A DNA stretch of 9,859 bases from Candidatus Aenigmatarchaeota archaeon. GTDB lineage: Archaea > Aenigmatarchaeota > Aenigmatarchaeia > QMZP01. Where the stretch lies: the NCBI GenBank assembly GCA_016202785.1, contig JACQOC010000028.1, forward strand, positions 1 through 9,859, in the 5' to 3' direction. The notes beneath the pieces are model-generated. The model was not told where the DNA came from, searched no databases, and saw only the letters and a program-made list of their open reading frames with translations. Every line of letters begins with the position of its first letter. Positions within the stretch are counted from its first letter, which is position 1. A program made the position numbers and the translations under genes. Shown one piece after another: positions 1 to 6,600 of this stretch.

Positions 1-713
1 CCGTCGTCGGCCAGGTGGCCGTGGCTGGACACCGCAAGCTTGGGCCTGACATGGCCGGCCTGTGTGGCCGCAGTCCGGTGCAGCTCGGCGAACGGCACGA
101 ACCGCTCCGGGCCGGCCAAAATCGCGAGGTTCATCGGCACGCCGAGCGCGCCGGCCCGGATTGCGCTCTCCGGCGTGCCGCCGACTCCGACCCATATGGG
201 CAAAGGCCGTTCCGGCTGCGGGCTTATCTCCGCATGGTGCAGGGCCGGCCGGAACTTCCCGCGCCACGTTACTGTAGCGCCCTTGTTCAGCGCCAGCAGC
301 AGGCCGAGTTTCTCCGCGAACAATTCGTCATAATCCTCCAGCCGGTAGCCGAACAGCCCGTAGTTCTCGGTGAACGAGCCGCGGCCGACCAAGAGCTCGG
401 CGCGGCCATCCGCAAGCAAGTCCAGCGTGGCAAAGTCCTCGAACACGCGCACCGGATCGAGCGTGCTGAGCACGGTGGTGGCGCTGGACAGCCTTATTTT
501 CGCCGTGGCCTGGGCGACGGCCGCCAGCACGACTGCCGGCGACGATACCGCCATGTCCGGCCGGTGGTGCTCGCCGACCGCGAACACATCAAGGCCCAGC
601 TCGTCGGCCAGCTTGGCTAGTTTCACGATCGCGCGCAGCCGCTGGCCGGCGCTCGGCAGGCTGCCGTCGCGGTCCGCGAACAGGTTGCCGAAGGTATAGA
701 TACCGATTTCCAT
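1..713 (-). CDS. LLM-class (luciferase-like) flavin-dependent monooxygenase, partial at 3' end
   Basis: The reverse strand encodes at least 237 residues and runs off the left edge; families of this type are usually about 310-350 residues, so roughly a quarter to a third is missing. The N-terminus reads MEIGIYTFGN, followed by DVFAVGEHHRPD (about residues 42-53), LSSATTVLSTLDPVRVFEDFATLDLL, GRGSF and PIWVGVGGTPES. These are the hallmark segments of the bacterial luciferase-like TIM-barrel family that uses reduced FMN or F420. It resembles the common bacterial LLM oxidoreductases of unknown substrate. The start at 713 is preceded by GGAGGT (724-729) at about 10-nt spacing, which is unusual here. 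An in-frame ATG at 731 lies about 22 nt from a TATA element and could serve as a leaderless start adding MEVITT. It is probably of bacterial descent. The substrate is unknown. Confidence 0.88.
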   Translation of the reverse strand, partial: MEIGIYTFGNLFADRDGSLPSAGQRLRAIVKLAKLADELGLDVFAVGEHHRPDMAVSSPAVVLAAVAQATAKIRLSSATTVLSTLDPVRVFEDFATLDLLADGRAELLVGRGSFTENYGLFGYRLEDYDELFAEKLGLLLALNKGATVTWRGKFRPALHHAEISPQPERPLPIWVGVGGTPESAIRAGALGVPMNLAILAGPERFVPFAELHRTAATQAGHVRPKLAVSSHGHLADD

Positions 714-723
714 GGTAGTGATA

Positions 724-729
724 ACCTCC
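724..729 (-). promoter_or_regulatory. Shine-Dalgarno sequence for the LLM monooxygenase
   Basis: The reverse strand reads GGAGGT about 10 nt before the ATG at 713, a near-perfect anti-16S match. It is the only clear Shine-Dalgarno motif I saw at a gene start in the window, and it favours the start at 713 over the in-frame ATG at 731. Confidence 0.5.
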
Positions 730-748
730 ATTACACATGCTTTCCGAT

Positions 749-758
749 GCATATAAGC
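749..758. promoter_or_regulatory. TATA element between divergent genes, possibly shared
   Basis: The sequence gcatataagc reads as ATATAAG on the plus strand and TTATAT on the minus strand. Its centre (about 754) is 27 bp before the ATG at 781 on the plus strand. On the minus strand, initiation at the usual distance falls near 728-731, at the in-frame ATG at 731 and just before the Shine-Dalgarno sequence. One element could therefore bind TBP in either orientation. No clear purine-rich BRE fixes a direction. Confidence 0.45.
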
Positions 759-780
759 CGGCCAGGCAGAGAATATTATT

Positions 781-1053
781 ATGGCCGCTTCCACGCTGGC
801 GCACGTCAGCTACGAGCAGCTCGAGGACGGCAGCACCAACATAATTGTGTTCTATGAAATCGTGGGTGATTGGCCAGGCAAACGCGAGGGCAGCTTCCGC
901 GACGGCTTCACCGAGGAAGGCCTGGCTAGCATCCGGCGCAAATACGATATGCTGCCCGGTGCCAAGACCGTCGACTTTGTCTCGCCGAACGGCAGCCTGC
1001 CGTTCCCGCCGGTGATCAAGCTGTTCGTGCGCAAGGCGCTGGGGGTATTGTGA
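781..1053 (+). CDS. Hypothetical 90-aa protein
   Basis: I do not recognise this protein. It is 90 residues, soluble, with no signal peptide or membrane segment. A likely beta-rich first half (HVSYEQLEDGSTNIIVFYEIVGDW) is followed by a charged segment, a helix-like stretch (GLASIRRKYDML) and a conserved-looking end (VSPNGSLPFPPVIKLFVRKALGVL). Third codon positions are strongly G/C, as in neighbouring genes, which supports real coding. The ATG at 781 lies 27 bp after the centre of a TATA element, fitting a leaderless transcript. It is divergent from the luciferase-like gene and followed by metK 68 nt later; no function can be inferred from this context. Confidence 0.65.
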   Translation: MAASTLAHVSYEQLEDGSTNIIVFYEIVGDWPGKREGSFRDGFTEEGLASIRRKYDMLPGAKTVDFVSPNGSLPFPPVIKLFVRKALGVL

Positions 1054-1065
1054 ACCGCTTGGCCT

Positions 1066-1087
1066 CCAGTGCAGTACCAGTGTAGTG
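1066..1087. repeat. Imperfect 11-bp tandem repeat upstream of metK
   Basis: ccagtgcagta (1066-1076) is followed directly by ccagtgtagtg (1077-1087), with 9 of 11 positions identical. It lies just upstream of the proposed metK TATA element, where an operator or activator site could be. It may also be chance. Confidence 0.3.
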
Positions 1088-1093
1088 GTGCGC

Positions 1094-1103
1094 TTTTATT
1101 TTA
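1094..1103 (+). promoter_or_regulatory. TATA-like promoter element of metK
   Basis: ttttatttta is an AT-rich block in a GC-rich gap, centred about 24 bp before the metK ATG at 1122. This is the archaeal TATA distance for a leaderless mRNA. No ribosome binding site precedes the ATG. Confidence 0.5.
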
Positions 1104-1121
1104 GCCGCGGTCAAACTAGAT

Positions 1122-2294
1122 ATGCCAGTTGAGCGCCTGTTTACCAGCGAAAGCGTGACTGAAGGCCATCCGGACAAGGTGTGCGACCGCATTTCCGACG
1201 CCGTCCTTGACGCGGTTTTCGACCAGGATCCGGAGGCCAGGGTAGCTTGCGAAGTGTTCGCTCCCGGCGGTAGCAGCATCATAGTCGGCGGCGAGCTGAC
1301 AACCAGCGCATATGTCGACCTGCAGAAAATAGTTGCCGAAGCGCTGTGCGACATCGGCTATGATAAGCCGGAATATGGGCTGGATTACCGCACAATTTCC
1401 ATCAGCAACCTTATCAAGGAGCAGTCGCCCGACATAGCCCAGGGTGTTACTGGCGACGGGATGTACCAGGAAAAGGGCGCCGGCGACCAGGGTATAATGT
1501 TCGGCTTTGCCATCGCCGGGGAAGGCGACGAATATATGCCGTTGCCGATATCCATGGCGCATCAGTTGGCAAGGCAGCTGGCACAGGTCAGAAAGGCTGG
1601 CATCATCCCTTATCTGCGGCCGGACGGCAAGACCCAGGTAACCGTGGAATACAACGAGCAGGGGAAGCCGATCGGCATCCACACGGTTGTGGTCGCTGCC
1701 CAGCATGATGACGGCATCGAGCATGGCCAGATAGTGGAGGACATCAAGCGGGAAGTCATACTGCCGGTGGCGGGCGGCCTGGTAAACCGGGCTACCAAAT
1801 ATTTCATAAACGCGACCGGCAAGTTCGTCATCGGCGGCCCGGCCGGCGATACCGGGCTTACCGGCCGGAAAATAATCGTGGATACCTATGGCGGCGGCAC
1901 CCACAAGCGCACCGCCGGCCATGGCGGCGGGGCGTTCAGCGGCAAGGATCCGACCAAGGTTGACCGCTCGGGGGCATACATGCTTAGGAAAATAGCGAAA
2001 TCGGTGGTCGCGGCCGGCTTTGCCCAGGAATGCGAGATCCAAGTCTCCTATGTGATTGGCCGCGCCGACCCGCTGTCGTTGGCGGTCAACACATATGGCA
2101 CCGGCGTGATGACGGATGAGGATCTGGCTGGGATCATCCGCGAGGAATTTGACCTTCAGCCGGAGGGCATAATAAAGGGCCTTGACCTGAGGCGGCCGAT
2201 TTACGCCCCGACCGCAGCCTATGGCCACTTCGGCCGGCCCGAGTTCCCGTGGGAAGGGCTGGACAAGGTCAAAGACCTGCAACGGCATATGTAG
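1122..2294 (+). CDS. metK: S-adenosylmethionine synthetase, bacterial type
   Basis: This 390-residue enzyme makes S-adenosylmethionine from methionine and ATP in the cytoplasm. The classical bacterial/eukaryotic motifs are present: GHPDKVCDRISDA (residues 15-27, with His16 and Asp18 at the ATP/Mg site), GAGDQGIMFG (119-128), the glycine-rich HGGGAFSGKDPTKVDRS (267-283) and the C-terminal AAYGHFGRPEFPWE. Length matches the family (about 380-400). Most archaea instead use a divergent archaeal MAT, so this is the bacterial form in an archaeal setting. Between DTYGG and HGGG it has eight residues (GTHKRTAG), where E. coli MetK as I recall it has three, so about five extra residues sit near the active site. 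The start fits a leaderless transcript; a gene of unknown function follows on the same strand. Confidence 0.95.
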   Translation: MPVERLFTSESVTEGHPDKVCDRISDAVLDAVFDQDPEARVACEVFAPGGSSIIVGGELTTSAYVDLQKIVAEALCDIGYDKPEYGLDYRTISISNLIKEQSPDIAQGVTGDGMYQEKGAGDQGIMFGFAIAGEGDEYMPLPISMAHQLARQLAQVRKAGIIPYLRPDGKTQVTVEYNEQGKPIGIHTVVVAAQHDDGIEHGQIVEDIKREVILPVAGGLVNRATKYFINATGKFVIGGPAGDTGLTGRKIIVDTYGGGTHKRTAGHGGGAFSGKDPTKVDRSGAYMLRKIAKSVVAAGFAQECEIQVSYVIGRADPLSLAVNTYGTGVMTDEDLAGIIREEFDLQPEGIIKGLDLRRPIYAPTAAYGHFGRPEFPWEGLDKVKDLQRHM

Positions 2295-2346
2295 TTCCTA
2301 TTTCTTGCGGCTTTCGCCCTTCAACAACGCTTCCCCAAGCAGGGTG

Positions 2347-2353
2347 TTTTTAA
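2347..2353 (+). promoter_or_regulatory. Possible TATA element of the 373-aa unknown gene
   Basis: tttttaa stands in the short gap after metK, centred about 18 bp before the ATG at 2368. That is somewhat close for a leaderless archaeal start, so either initiation occurs nearer than usual or the real start is further downstream. Confidence 0.3.
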
Positions 2354-2367
2354 GCGCAACTCCAACC

Positions 2368-3489
2368 ATGCACGGTAACCATGCCAATGCCAGAAGCGTT
2401 CCAGCGCCAGGCCGGGGAGAATACAAGCGGTTCGTGCACGGCATCATCCGCAAGTATGAGGACGCGAGCGCTGACGGCTGGGTCGCGCCCCGCGACTTGG
2501 CCAGGGAGTGGCGCCAGGCCTACCATGACGCGCCGATCAGATACCTGTCCTGGACGCTGTGGGAGCTGCGCACCGAAGGGTTCCGCGGCAGCAAGGTGTA
2601 TGAGCGATTGCTGCCCGGCCTGTCGTACACCACCGACCCCGGCCTGATCCACCGCATCAAGATCGGGGGCCGCAACCTGGCCGACCAGTTGCACCAGCCC
2701 AAGGCCGAGACCGTCCAGATTTACCGGGAAATCGAGCCGGTGGAGATCCTGGACATCGAGTTCCCGGGCCTGCCGGACGAATTGCCGGCCGACTTTTTCC
2801 GGCGCCACCAGCGCTATGCCACAGACTGGAAACTGGTCAAGCACACCACCGCGGCCGATGAGATCGCCGGCACCAGCCCGACGCAGGTGGTCGGCACCGG
2901 CGAGGTGCGCAAGTATTTCCATGACGTGCGCCACGCCATCGACGTGGAAACCGATGGCAGCTACTCGCTTTACGCCGTTGAGGGCATGTTCCTGCGCGAG
3001 CCTGGGAAAAGCACGCGCGTCCCGCGGCCGGCCCAGGAAAGCTATTATGATCCAATCCGGCAGGACATCATCGGCCATTGGCTAGAGCTGAACAGCAGGT
3101 GCCTCACGGCGGCGCGCGATATCTTCGTGCTGGCCGACCGGCCGGGCACGCTGCGCGAGGTGCTGGGCGTACTGCGTGCTTCCATCGACATCCCGAAACG
3201 GGAGGATATCTGGCAGCTGCTCAAGAAGCACAAGAGCGATGACGAGTTTAGGAGCGCATTGGTGAAATTAAACGAAAGGGAACCGATATTTCCCTACCAC
3301 CCGATTCTCGAGCGGTCAAAGGTCTATGAGATAGTCAAGGGCGAGGCGCCAATCGCGGAAATCTACCGGGGCATCTTCCATGATACCAGGCACGGGAAAT
3401 CGCGGCGGCAGAAGCGCGAAACCATACTGAAATTCATCGACCAGGCGGCCAGCCGTCTCGCCCGCGAGCTGTGGATGGCGGAAGTTTAG
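2368..3489 (+). CDS. Hypothetical 373-aa protein, charged and soluble
   Basis: I do not recognise this protein. From the ATG at 2368 it is 373 residues, rich in charged and aromatic residues, with no membrane segment or signal peptide. Visible features include an N-terminal helical region (FVHGIIRKYEDASADGWVAPRDLAREW), a central part with VEGMFLREPGKSTRVPRPAQESYYDP, and a basic end with FHDTRHGKSRRQKRETILKFIDQAA. The reading frame stays open 49 codons upstream into the metK end, but the ATG after the metK stop is the sensible start. A GTG at 2434 is an alternative. Third positions are strongly G/C, so it is clearly coding. It ends immediately beside the convergent membrane-protein gene. The basic C-terminus might bind nucleic acid, but this is a guess. 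Confidence 0.75.
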   Translation: MHGNHANARSVPAPGRGEYKRFVHGIIRKYEDASADGWVAPRDLAREWRQAYHDAPIRYLSWTLWELRTEGFRGSKVYERLLPGLSYTTDPGLIHRIKIGGRNLADQLHQPKAETVQIYREIEPVEILDIEFPGLPDELPADFFRRHQRYATDWKLVKHTTAADEIAGTSPTQVVGTGEVRKYFHDVRHAIDVETDGSYSLYAVEGMFLREPGKSTRVPRPAQESYYDPIRQDIIGHWLELNSRCLTAARDIFVLADRPGTLREVLGVLRASIDIPKREDIWQLLKKHKSDDEFRSALVKLNEREPIFPYHPILERSKVYEIVKGEAPIAEIYRGIFHDTRHGKSRRQKRETILKFIDQAASRLARELWMAEV

Positions 3490-3729
3490 TCAGTCCAGGT
3501 GGTCTTCGTGCATGTCCACGACAAAGATGGCCAGGATGACCACCAGGATGAACAGGATGAAGGCGACGACCGCGTTCAGCCATTCCCCGGCCTTCAGGCT
3601 GGTGAACAGCCAGTAGAACAGCAATAGCGCGATGATGCCGAACGCGACCTTGATGAACCACTTGCGCTTGCGCTCGTAGTATTTCTCCCGGATGTGCTCC
3701 ATCCGCTCCTTGGTGGTCCAGCGGCTCAT
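3490..3729 (-). CDS. Small two-helix membrane protein
   Basis: This is a 79-residue protein of unknown function. A very basic, charged N-terminus (residues 1-24, including KERMEHIREKYYERKRK) is followed by two hydrophobic helices at about 25-44 and 51-71, then a short acidic tail (DMHEDHLD). The positive-inside rule puts both ends in the cytoplasm. It lies 31 nt after phosphomevalonate kinase on the same strand, but a TATA element in that gap suggests its own transcript. Its stop directly abuts the stop of the convergent gene ending at 3489. A link to isoprenoid synthesis would rest on position alone. Confidence 0.8.
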   Translation of the reverse strand: MSRWTTKERMEHIREKYYERKRKWFIKVAFGIIALLLFYWLFTSLKAGEWLNAVVAFILFILVVILAIFVVDMHEDHLD

Positions 3730-3750
3730 GCTTAGATTTGGTCGTGCCGG

Positions 3751-3759
3751 TATTTAATC
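3751..3759 (-). promoter_or_regulatory. TATA element of the small membrane protein gene
   Basis: The reverse strand reads GATTAAATA, centred about 26 bp before the ATG at 3729. It fills the 31-nt gap after the phosphomevalonate kinase stop codon. No Shine-Dalgarno sequence lies between it and the start. Confidence 0.6.
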
Positions 3760-3760
3760 G

Positions 3761-4870
3761 CTAAACCTGCGCCACCCCGGCCTGGTTGGCGCTGACTTTG
3801 AGCGGGTGCAGGCCGGCGGCTTTCCATCCCTTGGTTACCGCGGCCGCAGCCGGCGCGTCAAAACACACGGCAATCCCGCAGTCGCCACCGCCGGCGCCGG
3901 ACAATTTGCCGGCGCAGCCATGCTGTTCGGCAATCTCGGCCAGCGCCTTCAATTGCCCGGTTTCGATCGGCACGCCGCTTTTCGCGGTCAGTTCGGCCAG
4001 CAGCCTGCGATTCTGCCTGAGCTGTTCAGTTATCGCCTGCCGGTTTTCCCTCTGCCAAGATTCGGCCAGCTTGGCTACGCACGCGCCAATGGAGGAGATA
4101 ACGCCATGGTAGCCAGTCGGGTTGGCAGCCTTGAAGGCCTGCATCTGCTGCACCATGGTGCGCGTATCGGCCTCTTCCTTGGTCCAGCACACCAGCAACT
4201 GCATGCCATCTAGCCCTTCCAACTTTTCCACCAGCAGGCCGGGCCAAGCGCTATCGACAACTTGCTTAACACCGCCGGTTGCCAGCTCGCCTGCCAGCCA
4301 TTCGGCATCGAAGCGCGTGTAGAGAAAATAACCGCCGTACACGCTGGCCGCGATGTCGAAGCCGGAGCCGGACTTGCCCTGCGCCAAGTAATGGGCGATG
4401 GCCGCAAGCTTGAATATGGTGTCCTTTGCGCCTTTGGTTTTTATCTCACGGCCGTGGAAGGCAAGGATGGCGGTAACGATAGCGACCACGGAAGCGGCGC
4501 TGGAGCCGAAACCGATTTTCTGCTTCCGGCCGCCGACCATTTGCTGCATTTCCTTGCCGTAGGTGCGCAGTTGGAACGGCTGGTGCTGGCCCAGGTATTG
4601 CAGGCTGGCCTCGATGGCGGCCCTGACGAACTTGAGCCGATCTTCCTGCTCTTTGCCCAGGCCTCCATGCCAAGACAATTCGGAGCCGTCAAAATCAGCT
4701 ACCGCACCCGTTATGCCGAAATCATCGACGGAAACCTCTATTCTGCCGCTTTTCGCTATTTCAGCGAACACGTACTTATCGACCGCCGCCACGATGCCGG
4801 GGCTGCCCTTCTCCAGCACGGCCCACTCGCCGGCGATGAACAGCTTGCCAGGTGCCCGGACAGCGATCAT
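3761..4870 (-). CDS. mvaK2: Phosphomevalonate kinase (GHMP family, bacterial MvaK2-like)
   Basis: This 369-residue enzyme phosphorylates 5-phosphomevalonate to 5-diphosphomevalonate, the second kinase step of the classical mevalonate pathway. The start APGKLFIAGEWAVLE (residues 6-20), the phosphate-binding GFGSSAAS (120-127), SGSGFDIAASVYGG (167-180, Asp172 as candidate catalytic base), CWTKEEADTRTMVQQ and the C-terminal SGAGGGDCGIAVCFD (324-338) all match the Gram-positive PMK pattern; S. pneumoniae PMK has closely similar AGEYAILE, GWTKE and SGAGGGDCGIA segments. GWTKE and GGGDCGIA separate it from mevalonate and galactokinases. Most archaea lack PMK (Sulfolobales are the known exception), so transfer from bacteria is likely. 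The ATG at 4870 is 26 bp after a TATA element and has no Shine-Dalgarno sequence. Confidence 0.93.
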   Translation of the reverse strand: MIAVRAPGKLFIAGEWAVLEKGSPGIVAAVDKYVFAEIAKSGRIEVSVDDFGITGAVADFDGSELSWHGGLGKEQEDRLKFVRAAIEASLQYLGQHQPFQLRTYGKEMQQMVGGRKQKIGFGSSAASVVAIVTAILAFHGREIKTKGAKDTIFKLAAIAHYLAQGKSGSGFDIAASVYGGYFLYTRFDAEWLAGELATGGVKQVVDSAWPGLLVEKLEGLDGMQLLVCWTKEEADTRTMVQQMQAFKAANPTGYHGVISSIGACVAKLAESWQRENRQAITEQLRQNRRLLAELTAKSGVPIETGQLKALAEIAEQHGCAGKLSGAGGGDCGIAVCFDAPAAAAVTKGWKAAGLHPLKVSANQAGVAQV

Positions 4871-4876
4871 GTCTTT

Positions 4877-4884
4877 CTTTAAAT
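4877..4884 (+). promoter_or_regulatory. Possible TATA element of the 234-aa membrane protein gene
   Basis: ctttaaat overlaps the ATG at 4883. If it is the TATA box, initiation would fall near 4907, where an in-frame TTG codon stands. This would shorten the protein by eight residues. It lies inside the 5' leader space of the divergent kinase promoter. Confidence 0.3.
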
Positions 4885-5587
4885 GACAGGCATAAATAAC
4901 ATTGGATTGAAAGCCGTTACGGATAATCTGGATATTAAGATCAAGAGGCTAAACATTATAACTGCAGCGTCGTCTGTCCTGCTTTTAGGGCTCATCGCCT
5001 TTGGGGTGATAACAGAAGGTGGTGATTGGCTAATAACCGTGTCTTTCTTAGCCGCGGGCCTTATCGTTTATCTTGGCGCTAGAGCCTACGGCAATGCAAG
5101 GAAAACTAAGAATTTGCAGAAATTGGCATCTTTGCTGGGGCTGACCATGAAGCATGACAATTTCTTTTCTGAACCAGATATGACCGGTACCTATGGAAAA
5201 AGACCGGTTGAAGTTGGCATATATCCGCGCGCGTACGGAATGAATTCGATAGTTTTTGTGGCATGCCAAAACCCATATCACATCGATTTTAGCATCTACA
5301 GCGAAGGCCTGTTGCAGAAAACTCTGAAAAAAGCCGGCACACAGGACGTAAAGGTAGGCCACGATCTTGATGAAAGATTCATCTTCAAAATCAAGCCGAC
5401 AGCTCATGCTGCACGAATTTTCAAGCGCGAAGTTCTGACTAAACTGTCGATAATAGCAGACAATATCGGCTGTACTTCGGATAATGGTGGCGTGACAGTT
5501 TACACCGACAGCATTGCGTCGGATGCAGCGTACCTGCGCAAACTACTTGACCTGGCGTGCGCGCTGGCCGATGCTCTAGAGTCCTAG
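4883..5587 (+). CDS. Hypothetical membrane-anchored protein, 234 aa, AT-richer than its neighbours
   Basis: Two hydrophobic helices at about residues 24-43 and 48-67 are followed by a roughly 165-residue soluble domain. That domain opens with LASLLGLTMKHDNFF and a TGTYGKRPVEVGIYP strand pattern, and looks alpha/beta. I do not recognise it. The helices suggest membrane anchoring with the C-terminal domain on the cytoplasmic side. Base composition is visibly lower in GC than every other gene here and the codons are less G/C-ending, consistent with recent acquisition. It interrupts the minus-strand isoprenoid genes, lying divergent from the kinase and convergent with the decarboxylase, with 2 nt between the stops. 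The start may be ATG 4883 or TTG 4907; the latter fits a TATA element better. Confidence 0.8.
   Translation: MTGINNIGLKAVTDNLDIKIKRLNIITAASSVLLLGLIAFGVITEGGDWLITVSFLAAGLIVYLGARAYGNARKTKNLQKLASLLGLTMKHDNFFSEPDMTGTYGKRPVEVGIYPRAYGMNSIVFVACQNPYHIDFSIYSEGLLQKTLKKAGTQDVKVGHDLDERFIFKIKPTAHAARIFKREVLTKLSIIADNIGCTSDNGGVTVYTDSIASDAAYLRKLLDLACALADALES
4892..4900 (-). promoter_or_regulatory. TATA element of phosphomevalonate kinase
   Basis: The reverse strand reads GTTATTTAT, centred about 26 bp before the kinase ATG at 4870. It lies within the annotated 5' end of the divergent gene at 4883, so the two transcription units overlap at their starts. Confidence 0.6.
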
Positions 5588-5589
5588 CC

Positions 5590-6579
5590 TCAAAAAAGAT
5601 GCCGGCTGACAGTATGCGCATCGCCGCCAGGCCGTGAAACAATGATTTCGATGTCCTGCAATGCCAGCAAGCGCTGGCTTGTTTCCTTCTCATCCCTGGC
5701 CAAGCACAGCACCTTCACTTGCGGCCCGGCGTCGCAGGTGAAATAGCATTCCAGCCCTTCTTCCCGCCAGCCCATGACCGCGTGCAGAATCTCCACGCTC
5801 TTCGGGCTCCAGTAGAGTATGGCCGGCTTGGTCGTGATCATGGTGCCGAACATCTTCAGGCAGTTGTGCTCTGCGATTTGGCCGAGCATGCGGAAATTCT
5901 TGGCCATGACCGCTTGGCGCATGCCGTCCAGGTCCTGCTCAACGGTCGCTTTCCAGGCCGGGTAGAACGGCGAAGTGCTTACCGTCTGCGCCATGCCCGC
6001 GCGGCTCTTGATTTTCTTCGCCTGGCGCGAGGTGATGGCCGCTATCACCCTGATCTCGGGCCAGTGGGTTGGCTTGGCCAGCTGGATGGCATGGCTGTCA
6101 GAACCGTCGCTTTTGCTGCCTTTCTGCCACTCGACGAAGCCGCCGTAGATGCTTCGGCATGCCGATCCGGAGCCGCGCCGGGCCAACAAGCTTAGCTGCT
6201 TCTGGTCAAGGTTAAGGCCGGCCGCCTTGCCCGCCGCCAGGGCCAAAGCGGCGAAGCCGCTGGCCGAGGAGGCCAGGCCGGCCGCGGCCGGGAAATTGTT
6301 TTTGCTTACCACCCTTGCCCTGGCCTTGGTCTTGGCCATGCCCCGAATGATGTCCAGAAAAGCGCTGGCCTGCTTGAGCTCTGCGCCTTGCACGGCCTTG
6401 CCGTCTATATCTACTTTGTCACCCGCCAGCTTGTCTGAGAACGCGCAGGTGGTGTGGGTGTTTAACCCGTCGAGCGTGATGGAGATGCTGCCGTTGTGCG
6501 GCAGGAAAAGCTTCGCATCCCGTTTGCCCCAGTACTTCACCAAAGCTATGTTGGAATTGGCGCTGGCGCTGGCCTTCAT
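5590..6579 (-). CDS. mvaD: Diphosphomevalonate decarboxylase
   Basis: This 329-residue GHMP-family enzyme carries out ATP-dependent decarboxylation of 5-diphosphomevalonate to isopentenyl diphosphate. The diagnostic motifs are complete: SANSNIALVKYWGKRD (residues 6-21), the phosphate loop NFPAAAGLASSASGFAALA (95-113), RRGSGSACRSIYGGFVEW (134-151, with the diphosphate-binding Arg142) and FTCDAGPQVKVL (280-291), in which Asp283 corresponds to the catalytic Asp of yeast and human enzymes. Retention of Asp and Arg argues against the mevalonate-3-kinase relatives of Thermoplasma. Length matches the family. The start has a TATA element 26 bp upstream and no ribosome binding site. Six T residues run into the stop codon on the coding strand. 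The histidine phosphatase lies 29 nt upstream. Confidence 0.95.
   Translation of the reverse strand: MKASASANSNIALVKYWGKRDAKLFLPHNGSISITLDGLNTHTTCAFSDKLAGDKVDIDGKAVQGAELKQASAFLDIIRGMAKTKARARVVSKNNFPAAAGLASSASGFAALALAAGKAAGLNLDQKQLSLLARRGSGSACRSIYGGFVEWQKGSKSDGSDSHAIQLAKPTHWPEIRVIAAITSRQAKKIKSRAGMAQTVSTSPFYPAWKATVEQDLDGMRQAVMAKNFRMLGQIAEHNCLKMFGTMITTKPAILYWSPKSVEILHAVMGWREEGLECYFTCDAGPQVKVLCLARDEKETSQRLLALQDIEIIVSRPGGDAHTVSRHLF
5592..5597 (-). terminator. T-tract at the mvaD stop codon
   Basis: The coding strand of mvaD ends TTTTTTGA, a six-T run overlapping the last codons. Archaeal RNA polymerase terminates at U-rich tracts, so this may end the mvaD transcript and prevent run-through into the convergent gene. 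No hairpin is evident. Confidence 0.3.
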
Positions 6580-6600
6580 GCTGGAATTTGGCGCTCTGGC

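Noticed and set aside
15..620. Plus-strand 201-codon frame at the left end
   Set aside because: It is antisense to the luciferase-like monooxygenase, whose reverse-strand translation gives clear family motifs. The plus-strand product is an Arg/Ala/Gly-rich shadow.
1116..2288. Open frame of 390 codons exactly antisense to metK
   Set aside because: It mirrors metK codon for codon on the other strand, a common artefact of GC-rich coding sequence. Its translation has no recognisable motif, whereas metK has every family motif.
4262..4882. Plus-strand 206-codon frame over the phosphomevalonate kinase gene
   Set aside because: It is antisense to a gene with complete PMK motifs and has no motif of its own. 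The same applies to plus-strand frames at 5719-6195, 6795-7481, 7672-8160, 8301-8921 and 9086-9514, and to the minus-strand frame at 2350-3078.
5590..6579. Mevalonate-3-kinase or another decarboxylase-like paralogue instead of true diphosphomevalonate decarboxylase
   Set aside because: The catalytic Asp (Asp283 in CDAGP) and the diphosphate-binding Arg142 are both present, and a phosphomevalonate kinase to make the substrate is encoded nearby.
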